A stretch of DNA of 64,000 bases. Origin: Symbiodinium natans. Its lineage: Eukaryota > Sar > Dinophyceae > Suessiales > Symbiodiniaceae. The position numbers and the translations under genes were made by a program. Below the pieces are notes generated by a model, which was not told where the DNA came from, made no database searches, and worked only from the letters and a program-made list of their open reading frames with translations. The stretch lies in NCBI GenBank assembly GCA_905221605.1, contig CAJNDS010000155.1, positions 139,501 to 203,500 on the forward strand. Reading direction: 5' to 3'. Below are positions 20,601 to 29,332 of the stretch, in pieces. Positions within the stretch are counted from its first letter, which is position 1, and each line of letters starts with the position of its first letter.

Positions 20601-21665
20601 GTTGATCCTACCTTCGCAAGCTTCTGGATTCACAGATGGTTCTGGAGTTCGATCTCGCAAGCGACTATCCTTCAGTCCCATCTCTGATTGCACCCTCCAA
20701 TCCTGCACAGAAGGTGGTGACATATTCAGGTCCTCTCTCTCCGCACTCCAAGCCTCTCGGGCCGCCTGGTACCCTTCTTCAAACCCTTGTTGATACTCAT
20801 ACGTTTCCTTCGGATCAGTTGGGCAGGGAGTTTGGGTATACTCAAACTGGTTGGGGCTCTCAGGAAGTCTATCAGGGGGAACAAAGAATCCCAACTGACT
20901 CAATCCCTGACCCTCAACACCCTCTAATCCCAACCCTGTCTGGTCCGCACCTTCCTGAGCTCCCCCAGAGGCAACCGAACGCCACGCAGCGGAACGATCC
21001 TCCTCCAGCTTTTCCAGGCGAGATTGCAGGCTCTCATTCTGATCACGCAGCTCAGTGTTTTGAGCCACTAACATCTCGAGGATACCCTTCATCTCGGTCA
21101 GAATCTGGCGCTCTCCCGGCCTCAACCCAGGCTCGCCAGGCTGAGGTTCTTCTGCAACAGCTTGTCCACTAATAGTGGTTGTTACCGCAGCAGGCGGGCC
21201 CAAGCTAACCGGTGGTCCCACAGGGTGTTCTGCTACAGCCCTGCGCGCTTCCACCGCACTCCCTGGCACTTCCGGCGTCTCATTTGCTGGCCTCATCTCC
21301 GTGGACGTGGAAGATGGGCCACCAGAGTTCTGTCCAGTCACCTCTCCCAGAAAGTCGGGGCGTGCTAGCGCCAGCTGGACCTCCGCCTGGGCGCGTTCAG
21401 ACCAAAAAGGATTCACTGCGGCTTCTGCAGCTGTCAACTCACCTTCATCCGCAGACGCCGCCGTCTCTCCCTGACCTTTCCCAGAAACTCTGCCCGCAGA
21501 TGCTCTCGCAACACCTCGCTGATCAGGCGTCGTCGTCTCTTCTGCAGTATCATCCAGGACTCTTGGTCGGGGCTCCGACTGATCATCTGCTGATTGGTTG
21601 TTCGCAGCTCCAGATGGATTACTAGGCTTCTGGCCCAGTCTTCGCCGCATGCTCCCATCTTCCAT
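17460..21665 (-). CDS. Copia gag and aspartic protease
   Basis: 1,401 aa, starting with ATG 43 bp inside the 5' LTR. The N-terminal 200 residues are acidic/disordered, then a coiled coil follows (LRPGERQ...EKLEE, about 175-225). Proline-rich linkers lead to the gag capsid-like helical region (about 510-740, including SHMRFRRLESRAYGML). A CCCH finger C791-x8-C800-x5-C806-x3-H810 and a CCHC zinc knuckle C821-x2-C824-x4-H829-x4-C834 would bind RNA. A Lys/Gly-rich tail (KGKGKGK) follows. Protease: D1004 in LLDGGATHAL replaces the usual D-S/T-G-A with D-G-G-A. The frame runs to 17460, but conserved pre-integrase sequence is already in the other frame from about 17,640, so a frame change lies just upstream. 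A CCCH plus CCHC pair in one gag is uncommon. Confidence 0.9.
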   Translation of the reverse strand: MEDGSMRRRLGQKPSNPSGAANNQSADDQSEPRPRVLDDTAEETTTPDQRGVARASAGRVSGKGQGETAASADEGELTAAEAAVNPFWSERAQAEVQLALARPDFLGEVTGQNSGGPSSTSTEMRPANETPEVPGSAVEARRAVAEHPVGPPVSLGPPAAVTTTISGQAVAEEPQPGEPGLRPGERQILTEMKGILEMLVAQNTELRDQNESLQSRLEKLEEDRSAAWRSVASGGAQEGADQTGLGLEGVEGQGLSQLGFFVPPDRLPESPNQFEYTQTPCPTDPKETYEYQQGFEEGYQAAREAWSAEREDLNMSPPSVQDWRVQSEMGLKDSRLRDRTPEPSVNPEACEGRINVTPKGTPVPPSPPPPPPPDKNRLESPFELLTASSAHLGKSGGLYERVVGLDRRSDLTGMFEGTPVAPSIIRASHLGVGFNGVTPLQDTAVPGWENTVPGGRPDAHDDLVDPWQGLDVAGLGVGPGRDPFVPGDRTYWNLPILEDPSQPSPATRASDWLVQIRPMLYDLSDMSQCWWQRVEFESQVWYQRWCRASALERGLIVPKMSSELSHMRFRRLESRAYGMLQTAVPAIIRDELLASRSLNCVSLLFQILKVYAPGGLQERTQILGDLTNLGVARSASEAVQALRGWSRTYARARTMGVSVPDPALVLRGLDTHTEGLLRKAVHSQVSFRVSTARNHLRLDHNPTMGAVMEFLKVLQSEWEQVSVSGQDEAPKPPRAARMEAGAKGDGKGDKGNDDKGGNQKGKDREGRGNSGGGKSPDAQPKAGGKGWKGPCSFYMTSQGCSKGRDCSHYHDFSAAKGQSRCYNCGSDQHRQQDCSRPKGKGKGKPLGESRSNSTSTSVSNNSPVPNPTASHETAPKPPESTASAGAQKAGNASNAAAPQGAVAGGSSSARSSLNQVSQTQVLEEAQKLLKSLRIAALRVGPESSAESTGEVNDQDALGLHVHEKEGRGLVESERQKRDIELLVLESDSPKVTVRKIKGPTGLLDGGATHALRSAGPGEWSVATPTRVDLAVGSQELRISSLGTVLSQQAIAPICPLGALVSELGCRVRWDAGQCTIHHPVRGVLDTVLENGCPTVTEALCIQLIGELEQCRAQKIQKALNLRALKLGSPCGESEQPCAWGSELDVLKTLREICPEESEGVLARAVPIQCGDYPVGASVFLGLNRRARKAIQLAKHVVLNLCPGKPKVSWRNLFGAQTVVLTVATSRSPGVFDERTFSWLATLCASGKVAAVVGSQSRVVSNSRDEGECQGEVEIAHENQLIQVLRTLVLHRLAERNREGGSVLVLEGSDRARFWNKLSLPVWSHNELSVQLETQRIGEIGGKWYIELSSSKPHSGLWCHANRLSSPIAGTCSPSHMRVTVKRASEESHTFVVVSRSVEWVL

Positions 21666-21687
21666 GGCGCAGTGGTGGAAAGTTATT

Positions 21688-21707
21688 GGCCACTCGGGCT
21701 CATAACC
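21688..21707 (-). promoter_or_regulatory. Primer binding site, internal Met-tRNA type
   Basis: Directly inside the 5' LTR the minus strand reads GGTTATGAGCCCGAGTGGCC. Its complement contains CUCAUAA flanked by GGG and CC, that is, a Met anticodon loop with its stem. Priming by an internally cut initiator Met tRNA is known for Drosophila copia and relatives. The exact tRNA has not been checked. Confidence 0.7.
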
Positions 21708-21829
21708 TCTGAATCCACAAAGACTAATGCAATCTGCTCGCCCGCTTCTTTGTCTCGAGCGAAAAAGGCCTCCCGATTACGACCTGTTCATGGATAGTGC
21801 GAATGAGCGGAGGGGTATGTCTGTTCACA
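21708..21829 (-). repeat. 5' LTR of the copia element
   Basis: 122 bp identical to 10941-11062. It should carry the promoter; no clear TATA box is seen in so short a sequence. Confidence 0.92.
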
Positions 21830-21834
21830 TAGGG
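21830..21834. repeat. Target-site duplication TAGGG, right
   Basis: Copy of 10936-10940, immediately outside the right LTR. Confidence 0.85.
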
Positions 21835-22509
21835 CTCAGACAAATAACTTGGGAAATTCAGAGGGTTTAGGGTTTAGGGTTTAGGGTTTATAGAAATTGT
21901 ATAGGGTTTGGGTCCCAATAACGTTTCGTACGCCCCCCGCCACCCCCCCCCCCCCCCGCCCCCCCCCCCCCCCCCCCCCGCCCCCCCCCCACCCCCCCCC
22001 CCTCACGCCTTGACCTCACCCTTACCCTCTTAGGGGCTCCAGTGCCTTTTGCTTGCAAATGACGTGTTTTAGGGCTCCAGTGCGAAAGTTTCGTACGAAA
22101 CGTTCGATTTTTAAAACTGGTGGTGGAGGGGGGAGGAGGGGGAGGGGGGGGGGGGAGGGGGGAGGGAGGGGGGGGGGGGGGGGAGGGGGGGGGGGGGGGG
22201 AGGAGGGGGGGGAGGGGGGGGGGCGCGAGATTTAAGTAAATTGAGCATTTGGCCTCGGACTTAAACTCAGCTTGTCAGCTGTTTAGACAAATAATTTGAA
22301 AATTCAGAATGATACCACATACAATTTCTATTTATTTTGTCTTGAGGGTTTAGGGTTTAGGGTTTATAGAAATTGTATAGGGTTTGGGTCCCAATAAGTT
22401 TTGAGCGAAAGTTTTGTTTTTAGAGTTTAGATTTTAGGGTCGGCGTGGGGGGGGGGGGCGGAAGTTGCTTTTTGGAACTAATTTTTCATTTTTGGGAGGG
22501 CGGAAGGAC
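21835..22509. repeat. Telomere-like tracts, poly-C and poly-G blocks and a junction element
   Basis: Short (TTTAGGG)n runs lie at about 21859-21888 and 22347-22372, each followed by the same TATAGAAATTGTATAGGG motif. A C-rich block (about 21936-22010) and a G-rich block (about 22118-22224) face each other as potential pairing partners. CGTTTCGTACG-type sequence is next to both. The segment 22274-22347 recurs at 55723-55796 in front of a telomeric array. No gene; the Gly/Arg-rich frame across the G run is low complexity. Confidence 0.7.
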
Positions 22510-23850
22510 GGGCCCAGAGCTCAAAACTAGCTCCCAGAGCTCAAAATTAGCTCCCAAAGCTCAAAATTAGCTCCCAGAGCTCAAAATTAGCTCCCAGAGC
22601 TCAAAATTAGCTCCCGGAGCTCAAAATTAGCTCCGGAGCTCGAAAGTAGCTCCCGGAGCTCAAAATTAGCTCCCGAAGCTCAAAATTAGCTCCCAAAGCT
22701 CAAAATTAGCTCCCAGTCCCAAAATTAGCTCCCATTAGCTTCCAGAGCTCAAAATTAGCTCCCGGAGCTAATTCCCGGAGCTCCAAATTAGCTCCCAAAG
22801 CTCAGAGCTCAAAATTTGCTCCCAAATCAAAATTAGCTCCAGGAGCTCAAAATTAGCTCCCGGAGCTCAAAATTAGCTCCCAAAGCTCAAAATAGCTCCC
22901 GGAGCTAAGCTTAAAATCAGCTCCCAAAGCTGAAAATCAACTCCCGGAGCTCAAAATTAATTCTTAGGGTTCAAAATTAGCTCCCAAAGCTCAAAATTAG
23001 CTCCCTGAGCTCAAAATTAACTCCCAGAGCTTAAAAATAGCTCCCGGAGCTCAAAATTGGCTCGTCAAAATTAACTCCCGGAGCCCAAAAGCTCAAAATT
23101 AGGTCCCAAAGCTCAAAATTAGCTCCCAAACTTCAAAATTAATTCCCGAAGCCCAAAATTAGCTCCCGGAGCTCAAAATTAGCTCCCAAAGCTCAAAATT
23201 AAGTCCGGATTAACTCCCGCAGCTCAAAATTAGCTCCCGGAACTCAAAATTAGCTCCCGGAGCTCAAAATTAGCTCCCGGAGCTCAAAATTAGCTCCCAA
23301 AGCTCAATTAGCTCCCGGAGCTAAGCGGAACTCAAAATTAATTCTTAGACTTAGCTCCCTCAGAGCTTAAAAATAGCTCCCGGAGCTCAAAATTGGCTCG
23401 CCAAGCTCAAAACTAGCTCCCGGAACTCAAATTAGCTCCCGGAGCTCAAAATTAGCTCCCGAAACTCCCGAACCTCAAAATTTGCTCCCGGAGCTCAAAA
23501 TTTGCTGCAAAATTAGCTCCCAAAGCTCCTTTCAGCTCCCGGAGCTCATTTTTAGCTCCCTCCCAAAGCTCAAAATTAGGTCCCGGGAGCTCAAAATTAA
23601 CTCCCGGAGCTCAAAATTAGCTCCCGGAGCTCAAAATTAGCTCCCAAAGCTTAAAATTAGCTCCCGAACTTCAAAATTAATTCCCGAAGCCCAAAATTAG
23701 CTCCCGGAGCTCAAAATTAGCTCCCGGAGCTCAAAATTAGCTCCCAGAATGCAAAAAACTAGCTCCTTCAAAGTTAACTCCCAAGGCTCAGAATTAGCTC
23801 CCAAAGCTCAAAATTAATTACCAGTGCTGAAAAGAGCTCCCAGGTTTAAG
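22510..23850. repeat. AGCTCCCGGAGCTCAAAATT satellite, main block
   Basis: About 60 head-to-tail units of roughly 20 bp with many substitutions and partial units. The core AGCTCCCGGAGCT is nearly self-complementary (GAGCTC and CCGG palindromes). The right edge (23640-23950) is a second copy of the sequence to the left of the copia element. Confidence 0.9.
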
Positions 23851-23947
23851 GAAATTTGAATATTCGTGGCCAGGCAAAAAGGAGTTTAAGTAAATTGAGC
23901 ATCCGAGCAGACAAAGGAGGTTTAAGTAGCCGTGACTAGGCAAAAGG

Positions 23948-24083
23948 ACCTAAACCCTAAACCCTAAACCCTAAACCCTAAAGGTTTAGGGTTTAGGGTT
24001 TAGGGTTTAGGGTTTAGGGTTTAGGGTTTAGGGTTTAGGGTTTAGGGTTTAGGGTTTAGGGTTTAGGGTTTAGGGTTTAGGGT
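23948..24083. repeat. Divergent telomeric arrays (CCCTAAA)n then (TTTAGGG)n
   Basis: About four CCCTAAA units turn directly into about fifteen TTTAGGG units at 23980-23985. The two halves are inverted relative to each other, with the G-rich strands pointing away from the centre. Confidence 0.92.
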
Positions 24084-24749
24084 TTAAAAGGAGTAGGAAA
24101 CCAATAAAAACTCGAGATTTTTGCAGACTTGATGCTTGTTGGTGTGTACCGGGTTTAAAAGGAGTAGGAAACCAATAAAAACTCGAGGTTTTCGCAGACT
24201 TGATGCTTGTTGGTGTGTACCGGGTTTAAAAGGAGTAGAAAACCAATAAAACCCAGATTTTTGGGTTTAGGGTTTAGGTTTAAGGGGTTCTTAAGGTTTA
24301 GGGGTCAAGAGGGAAGATGGTTTCAGGGTTAAGAGGTTTAGGGTTTAGCGGGGGGAAGGGGGGGGTGCAGCTGAGGAAGATGACAACATGACCACGATCG
24401 AGAGCCTGGTGCCCCAGAGGGTTTAGGGTTTTGAGTTCAGGAGAGGTGCTTCTGGCAAGGTTTTTGTCTTGGCTCAGGGTTTCGGGCTTAAGGTTTAGGT
24501 TTAGGGTTTCGGGTTTAGGGTTTAGGGTTTCGGGTTTCGGGTTTAGGATTTATTAGCTCATTTTACAAGGAACCCAGACTTATTTTGGACTTATTTTTGG
24601 GTGGGAGAGTAGTAAGGAGAGGAGAGGAAGAGGAGAGGGAGAGGAGAGGAAGAGGAGAGGATAAGGCTTAGTGGCGGTTTCGTGTCTTCTCGGGGTGACG
24701 ATTTCATTGTATGACGGTTTCTTGTCTTCTCGGGGGACGATTTCATTGT
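24084..24749. repeat. Subtelomeric module A (first copy) and start of module B
   Basis: A block with two tandem 84-bp units (AAAAGGAGTAGGAAACC... GTGTGTACCGGG) leads into TTTAGGTTTAAGGGG text, then a G-run and GTGCAGCTGAGGAAGATGAC. It recurs at 25209-25550 and 30809-31145. From about 24606 a GAGAGGA-rich block and two GGTTTC(G/T)TGTCTTCTCGG units begin module B, repeated at 27785-27945. No gene. Confidence 0.85.
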
Positions 24750-25208
24750 ATAGGGTTTAGGGTTTAGGGTTTAGGGTTGAGGGTTCAGGGTTTAGGGTTT
24801 AGGGTTTAGGGTTTAGGGTTTAGGGTTTAGGGTTTAGGGTTTAGGGTTTAGTAAGGGGTTCCCATTCCTATAAATCTTAGGGGTTTCCCATAGATGGTTA
24901 AGGGTTTGGGGTTCAGGGTTCAGGGTTTAGGGTTTTAGGGTAATCTTCAAGGGGGGTTGTGGGGGAGGGTATAGGATCAGAGGAAAAATCATCAAAATCA
25001 AGGTTTTTTAGTATTGGGAGTAGTCTTCAGGTGTTGGGGGGTTGATTTTGTGATTTTAGGGTTTAGGGTTTAGGGTTTAGGGTTTAGGGTTTAGGGCTTA
25101 GGGTTTAGGGTTTAGGGTTTAGGGTTTAGGGTTTAGGGTTTAGGGTTTAGGGTTTAGGGGTTTAAGGGTTTAAGGGTTTAAGGGTTTAAGGGTTTAAGGG
25201 TTTAGGGT
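24750..25208. repeat. Telomeric arrays around module B
   Basis: (TTTAGGG)n at about 24750-24850 and 25056-25155, then a TTTAAGGG variant run to about 25200. The non-telomeric part between them (24851-25055) is repeated at about 28065-28262. Confidence 0.88.
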
Positions 25209-25660
25209 TTAGGGTTTAAAAGGAGTAGGAAACCAATAAAAACTCGAGATTTTTGCAGACTTGATGCTTGTTGGTGTGTACCGGGTTTAAAAGGAGTAGG
25301 AAACCAATAAAAACTCGAGGTTTTCGCAGACTTGATGCTTGTTGGTGTGTACCGGGTTTAAAAGGAGTAGAAAACCAATAAAACCCAGATTTTTGGGTTT
25401 AGGGTTTAGGTTTAAGGGGTTCTTAAGGTTTAGGGGTCAAGAGGGAAGATGGTTTCAGGGTTAAGAGGTTTAGGGTTTAGCGGGGGGGGGGGGGGGGGGT
25501 GCAGCTGAGGAAGATGACAACATGACCACGATCGAGAGCCTGGTGCCCCAGTTTCGGGTTTAGGGTTTAAGGTTCAGGCTGTTTGTTTCGGGCTTCAGTG
25601 TTTAGTGTGTAGCAACAAACAAACCCCTTACAATTAAGTAAACAAGGCATTTTGGTGTTA
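25209..25660. repeat. Subtelomeric module A, second copy
   Basis: Near-identical to the block at 24084 and to 30809-31260, but with a longer G run (about 25480-25498). It ends with GTTTCGGGCTTCAG-type text and AACAAACAAACCCC, the same tail as the third copy. Confidence 0.85.
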
Positions 25661-25770
25661 GGGTTTAGGGTTTAGGGTTTAGGGTTTAGGGTTTAGGGTT
25701 TAGGGTTTAGGGTTTAGGGTTTAGGGTTTAGGGTTTAGGGTTTAGGGTTTAGGGTTTAGGGCTTGTCGAT
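25661..25770. repeat. Telomeric array (TTTAGGG)n
   Basis: About fifteen uniform units closing module A. Confidence 0.92.
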
Positions 25771-26079
25771 TTAACATGCGTAGTGTATGGAAAGAGAGAC
25801 GGACGTCCGAAACCTTCAGCGCAAAAGAGTTCCGTCATGTACATGGAGCTCTACTTTCTCCCACCCCAGGATGCCACCCAAAGCATCTGTAGGACGCTTA
25901 AGTTCTTAAGCGTCGCTAATATTGATAATAGTGTCTGGTAAAGAGATTACAGAAAATGTGAGAAACAAAAGACCATGCACTTACACAGTAAATGGCTGTA
26001 ATTATGTTCCATAATTACCATTTACTTCTAGGTAAGACTAGAAAGTCGGCTTGCTAAGGCCTTTGGGTGGCTTAGGGGG
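25771..26079. other. Spacer with hairpin element (copy 1)
   Basis: Not obviously coding. At 25987-26025 the sequence AGTAAATGG...TAATTATG is followed after three bases by its inverse CATAATTA...CCATTTACT. The hairpin and the next bases (TCTAGGTAAGACTAGAA) recur at 27497-27550. Confidence 0.6.
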
Positions 26080-27400
26080 GCTTACCCCCTCCTGTGGGGT
26101 ACTCCACACAGAAAAACGCCTTGTTTTGGAGTAATTTTTGGCTCCAAGCACGATTTAGAAAGGCCAGACAAAGAAAAACGCACTTAAAGAGACCACACAC
26201 AAAGAAACGCACTGTTTTGGAGTAATTTTTGGCCCCAAGCACGATTTAGCAAGGCCAGACAAAGAAAAACGTGCTGTTCCCGAGTAATTTTTGGCTCCAG
26301 GCATTTGGCTGGCCACGAGCACTCGAGGGTCCATTTTTTGATCCGGGTTTGACTGGGGCTTAGGGTGGCTTCAGAGAAGCCATTTAGCAAGGCCAGACAA
26401 GGAAAAACGCGCTGTTCCCGAGTAATTTTTGGCTCCAGGCATTTGGCTGGCCACGAGCACTCGAGGGTCCATTTTTTGATCCGGGTTTGACTGGGCTTCA
26501 TTTTTGGCTTCAACCACGATTTAGCAAGGCCAGACAAAGAAAAACGCGCTGTTCCCGAGTAATTTTTGGCTCCAAGGCCTTTGGCTGGCCACGAGCACTC
26601 GAGGGTCCATTTTTTGATCCGGGTTTGACTGGGGCTTAGGGTGGCTTACCCTCTCCTGGGCTACCCCCACAAGAAGGCCAGAATTTTGGAAAATGAGGGG
26701 GTAATTTCCGCTATATAAAATCTATTTAAAATTAATTGGGAATCGAGCCATTTTTCCCGAATCCTGGGGTACCCCCCACGGAGCCTCCCTGGGACCTTCA
26801 AAAAAGCTTTCAGCCTCCTTCAGACCTTCGAAAGAGCTTCAGAGAGGCCACGCAAAGAGAAACGCACTGTTTTGGAGTAATTTTTGGCTTCCACCACGAT
26901 TTAGCGAGGCCAGACAAAGAAAAACGCGCTGTTCACGAGTAATTTTTGGCTCCAAGGCCTTTGGCTGGCCACGAGCACTCGAGGGTCTATTTTCTGATCC
27001 GGGTTTGACAAGGCAGAGGGGAGCTCCTGGGCTACTGACAAGAAGGCCAGAATTTTAGAAAATCAGGGGGTAATTTCCGCTATTTAAAATCTATTTAAAA
27101 TTAACTAGGAATCGAGCCATATTTCCCGAATCCTGGGGTACCCCTCACGGAGCCTCCTTGGGATCTCGAAAAAGCTTTCAGCCTCCTTCAGACCTTCGAA
27201 AGAGCTTTTCAGACCTTCGAAAGAGCTTCAGACAAGCGACACAAAGAGAAACGCACTGTTTTGGAGTAATTTTTGGCTTCCACCACGGTTTAGCAAGGCC
27301 AGACAAAGAAAACCGCGCTGTTCCCGAGTAATTTTTGGCTCCAAGGCCTTTGGCAGGCCACGAGCACTCGAGAGTCCATTTTCTGATCCGGGTTTGATGT
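26080..27400. repeat. Complex tandem repeat with GAGTAATTTTTGGCTCC core
   Basis: Units of about 120-180 bp contain GGCCAGACAAAGAAAAACGC, GAGTAATTTTTGGCTCC and GATCCGGGTTTGAC, repeated around eight times in various combinations. A longer unit with AATTTCCGCTAT and TCCTGGGGTACCCC occurs twice (about 26640-26850 and 27010-27215). No supported gene. Confidence 0.85.
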
Positions 27401-27640
27401 CAGGGTTTTAGGGCATTAAACAACTCTTGTATTAGTACTGACAGTACTGTCTATCGAAATATTAACGAATATTTGTATACAGACATGCACTTACCTGTAA
27501 ATGGCTGTAATTATATTCTATAATTACCGTTTACCTCTAGGTAAGACTAGAAGGTCATTTGTTTACATTCCCGTCAAGGTGTGTTACGCTCCTGTACGTG
27601 AGAAGGCTTTAGCTGAGCACTCAGGCTTAAGCTTAAGAGT
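27401..27640. other. Spacer with hairpin element (copy 2)
   Basis: AT-rich segment with the second copy of the TAATTA hairpin (27497-27534) and the shared TCTAGGTAAGACTAGAA tail. Nothing else recognised. Confidence 0.55.
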
Positions 27641-28300
27641 TTAGGGTTTAGGGTTTAGGGTTTAGGGTTTAGGGTTTAGGGTTTAGGGTTTAGGGTTTAG
27701 GGTTTAAGGGTTTAGGGTTTAAGGGTTTAGGGTTTAGGGTTTAGGGTTTAGGGTTTAGGGTTTAGGGTTTAAAAGGAGTAGGAAACCAATAAAAACTCGA
27801 GAGTAGTAAGGAGAGGAGAGGAAGAGGAGAGGGAGAGGAGAGGAAGAGGAGAGGATAAGGCTTAGTGACGGTTTCGTGTCTTCTCGGGGTGACGATTTCA
27901 TTGTATGACGGTTTCTTGTCTTCTCGGGGGACGATTTCATTGTATAGGGTTTAGGGTTTAGGGTTTAGGGTTGAGGGTTCAGGGTTTAGGGTTTAGGGTT
28001 TAGGGTTTAGGGTTTAGGGTTTAGGGTTTAGGGTTTAGGGTTTAGGGTTTAGGGTTTAGTAAGGGGTTCCCATTCCTATAAATCTTAGGGGTTTCCCATA
28101 GATGGTTAAGGGTTTGGGGTTCAGGGTTCAGGGTTTAGGGTTTTAGGGTAATCTTCAAGGGGGGTTGTGGGGGAGGGTATAGGATCAGAGGAAAAATCAT
28201 CAAAATCAAGGTTTTTTAGTATTGGGAGTAGTCTTCAGGTGTTGGGGTGTTGATTTGGTGATTTTAGGGTTTAGGGTTTAGGGTTTAGGGTTTAGGGTTT
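27641..28300. repeat. Telomeric arrays and module B, second copy
   Basis: (TTTAGGG)n at 27641-27770, 27945-28060 and 28262-28300 enclose a copy of the 24606-25055 block: a GAGAGGA-rich stretch, two TCTTCTCGGG units and the TAAGGGGTTCCCATTCC segment. The copies differ by only a few bases. Confidence 0.88.
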
Positions 28301-28689
28301 CCTAAGGTTCCGCGCACACCACCACGCGGGACGTGTGTTGTGGTGTGCGCCCAGGTTCAACGCACTCTCCCAACCCACCCACCCACATCTCAACCTTGGG
28401 CGGGTTTAGGGTTTTATAATATCGTGTGTAAGTACAGTAGTGGGAGGGGGCGCTATACGGGCCGCCTTTGACCAAATCCTGGGGTACCCCCCGCGAAGGC
28501 CTCTCTGTCCCCCCAAGATCCATAGGTTTGTTTGGCGGGTTTAGGTTTTTTTTGCCCGGTGTTTCCAATTATGATGCTTATACCGGGCTTACAAGACCCA
28601 TAGGTCTATGCCTTGGGCTCCCTTTGGTTTTTGGCCCTGCGACTGTCCTGGGACCGCATGAAGTTTGGGAGGCCTGGCCGAAGGAGGCT
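28301..28689. other. Unique spacer with a GC-rich hairpin
   Basis: An 11-bp perfect inverted repeat GCGCACACCAC / GTGGTGTGCGC (28312-28350) lies directly after a telomeric array. Downstream is a CTTGGGCGGGTTTAGGG motif with a related form near 32780. No gene is supported; an 88-aa frame here is not convincing. Confidence 0.45.
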
Positions 28690-29332
28690 TCCTGAAAAGA
28701 TTTCCTGGTTCAGAAATGGTCCGGGCCTAGCCCAAAAAAGGCCCAGAAATGGTCCGGGAGGAGCCCAAAAAGGCTCAGAAACGGTCCGGGAGAAGACAAA
28801 AAAGGCTCAGAAATGGTCCGGGCGGAGCCCAGAAATTGTCCGGGAGGAGCCCAAAAAAAGGCTCAGAAATGGTCCGGCTCGCAGAAAGCTCAGAAATGGT
28901 CCGGGAGGAGCCGTACTCGGCGGGGGTGCTCTCGCGGGGTGCTCTGGTGGGGGTGCTCTGGTGGAGGGGGGGCTCTAGTGGGTGCTCTGGTGGGGTGCTC
29001 TGGCGGGGGCCCGGAGGAGCCCCAAAAGGCGCAGAAATGGTCCGAGGAGCGCTCAGAAACCTGCCCCAGGATTTGGCCGGACCCGTAGTGAAAATGCGAT
29101 TTTTTCGTACTAAAAAACGATGGTTTTGGGTGACCCTCCGTTTTCCAAAAAAATCTAAATCGTAACTGAACTGGCGGGATGCTCTGGCGGGGGTGCTCTG
29201 GCGGGGGTGCTCTGGTGGGGGTGCTCTGGCGGGGGTCACTCTTAAGGCCCTGCCCCAGGATTTGGCCGGACCCGTAGTAAAAATGCGATTTTTTAGTATT
29301 GAAAAACGATGGTTTTGGGTGACCCTACGTTT
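28690..29332. repeat. CAGAAATGGTCCGGG and GGGGGTGCTCTGGCG repeats
   Basis: From 28710 to 28905 a unit of about 30 bp with AGAAATGGTCCGGGAGGAGC repeats. From 28915 to 29240 GGTGCTCTGG units dominate. An 80-bp unit with CCAGGATTTGGCCGGACCC followed by AAAAACGATGGTTTTGGGTG occurs at 29066, 29260 and again at 29821. Open frames across it are repeat artefacts. Confidence 0.8.

Larger units (their letters stand above)
10941..21829 (-). mobile_element. Complete Ty1/copia LTR retrotransposon carrying an oxygenase-like domain
   Basis: The 10,889-bp element is bounded by identical 122-bp direct repeats and flanked by TAGGG duplications. Reading on the minus strand the order is LTR, Met-tRNA-type primer site, gag, protease, integrase, zinc ribbon plus 2OG-Fe(II)-oxygenase-like domain, reverse transcriptase, RNase H, C-terminal extension, polypurine tract, LTR. 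Integrase before reverse transcriptase defines Ty1/copia. By eye the LTRs do not differ at any base, so the insertion is young. Three frame changes interrupt the polyprotein. The insertion interrupted an ATTTAGGG-containing sequence next to a satellite. Confidence 0.93.
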
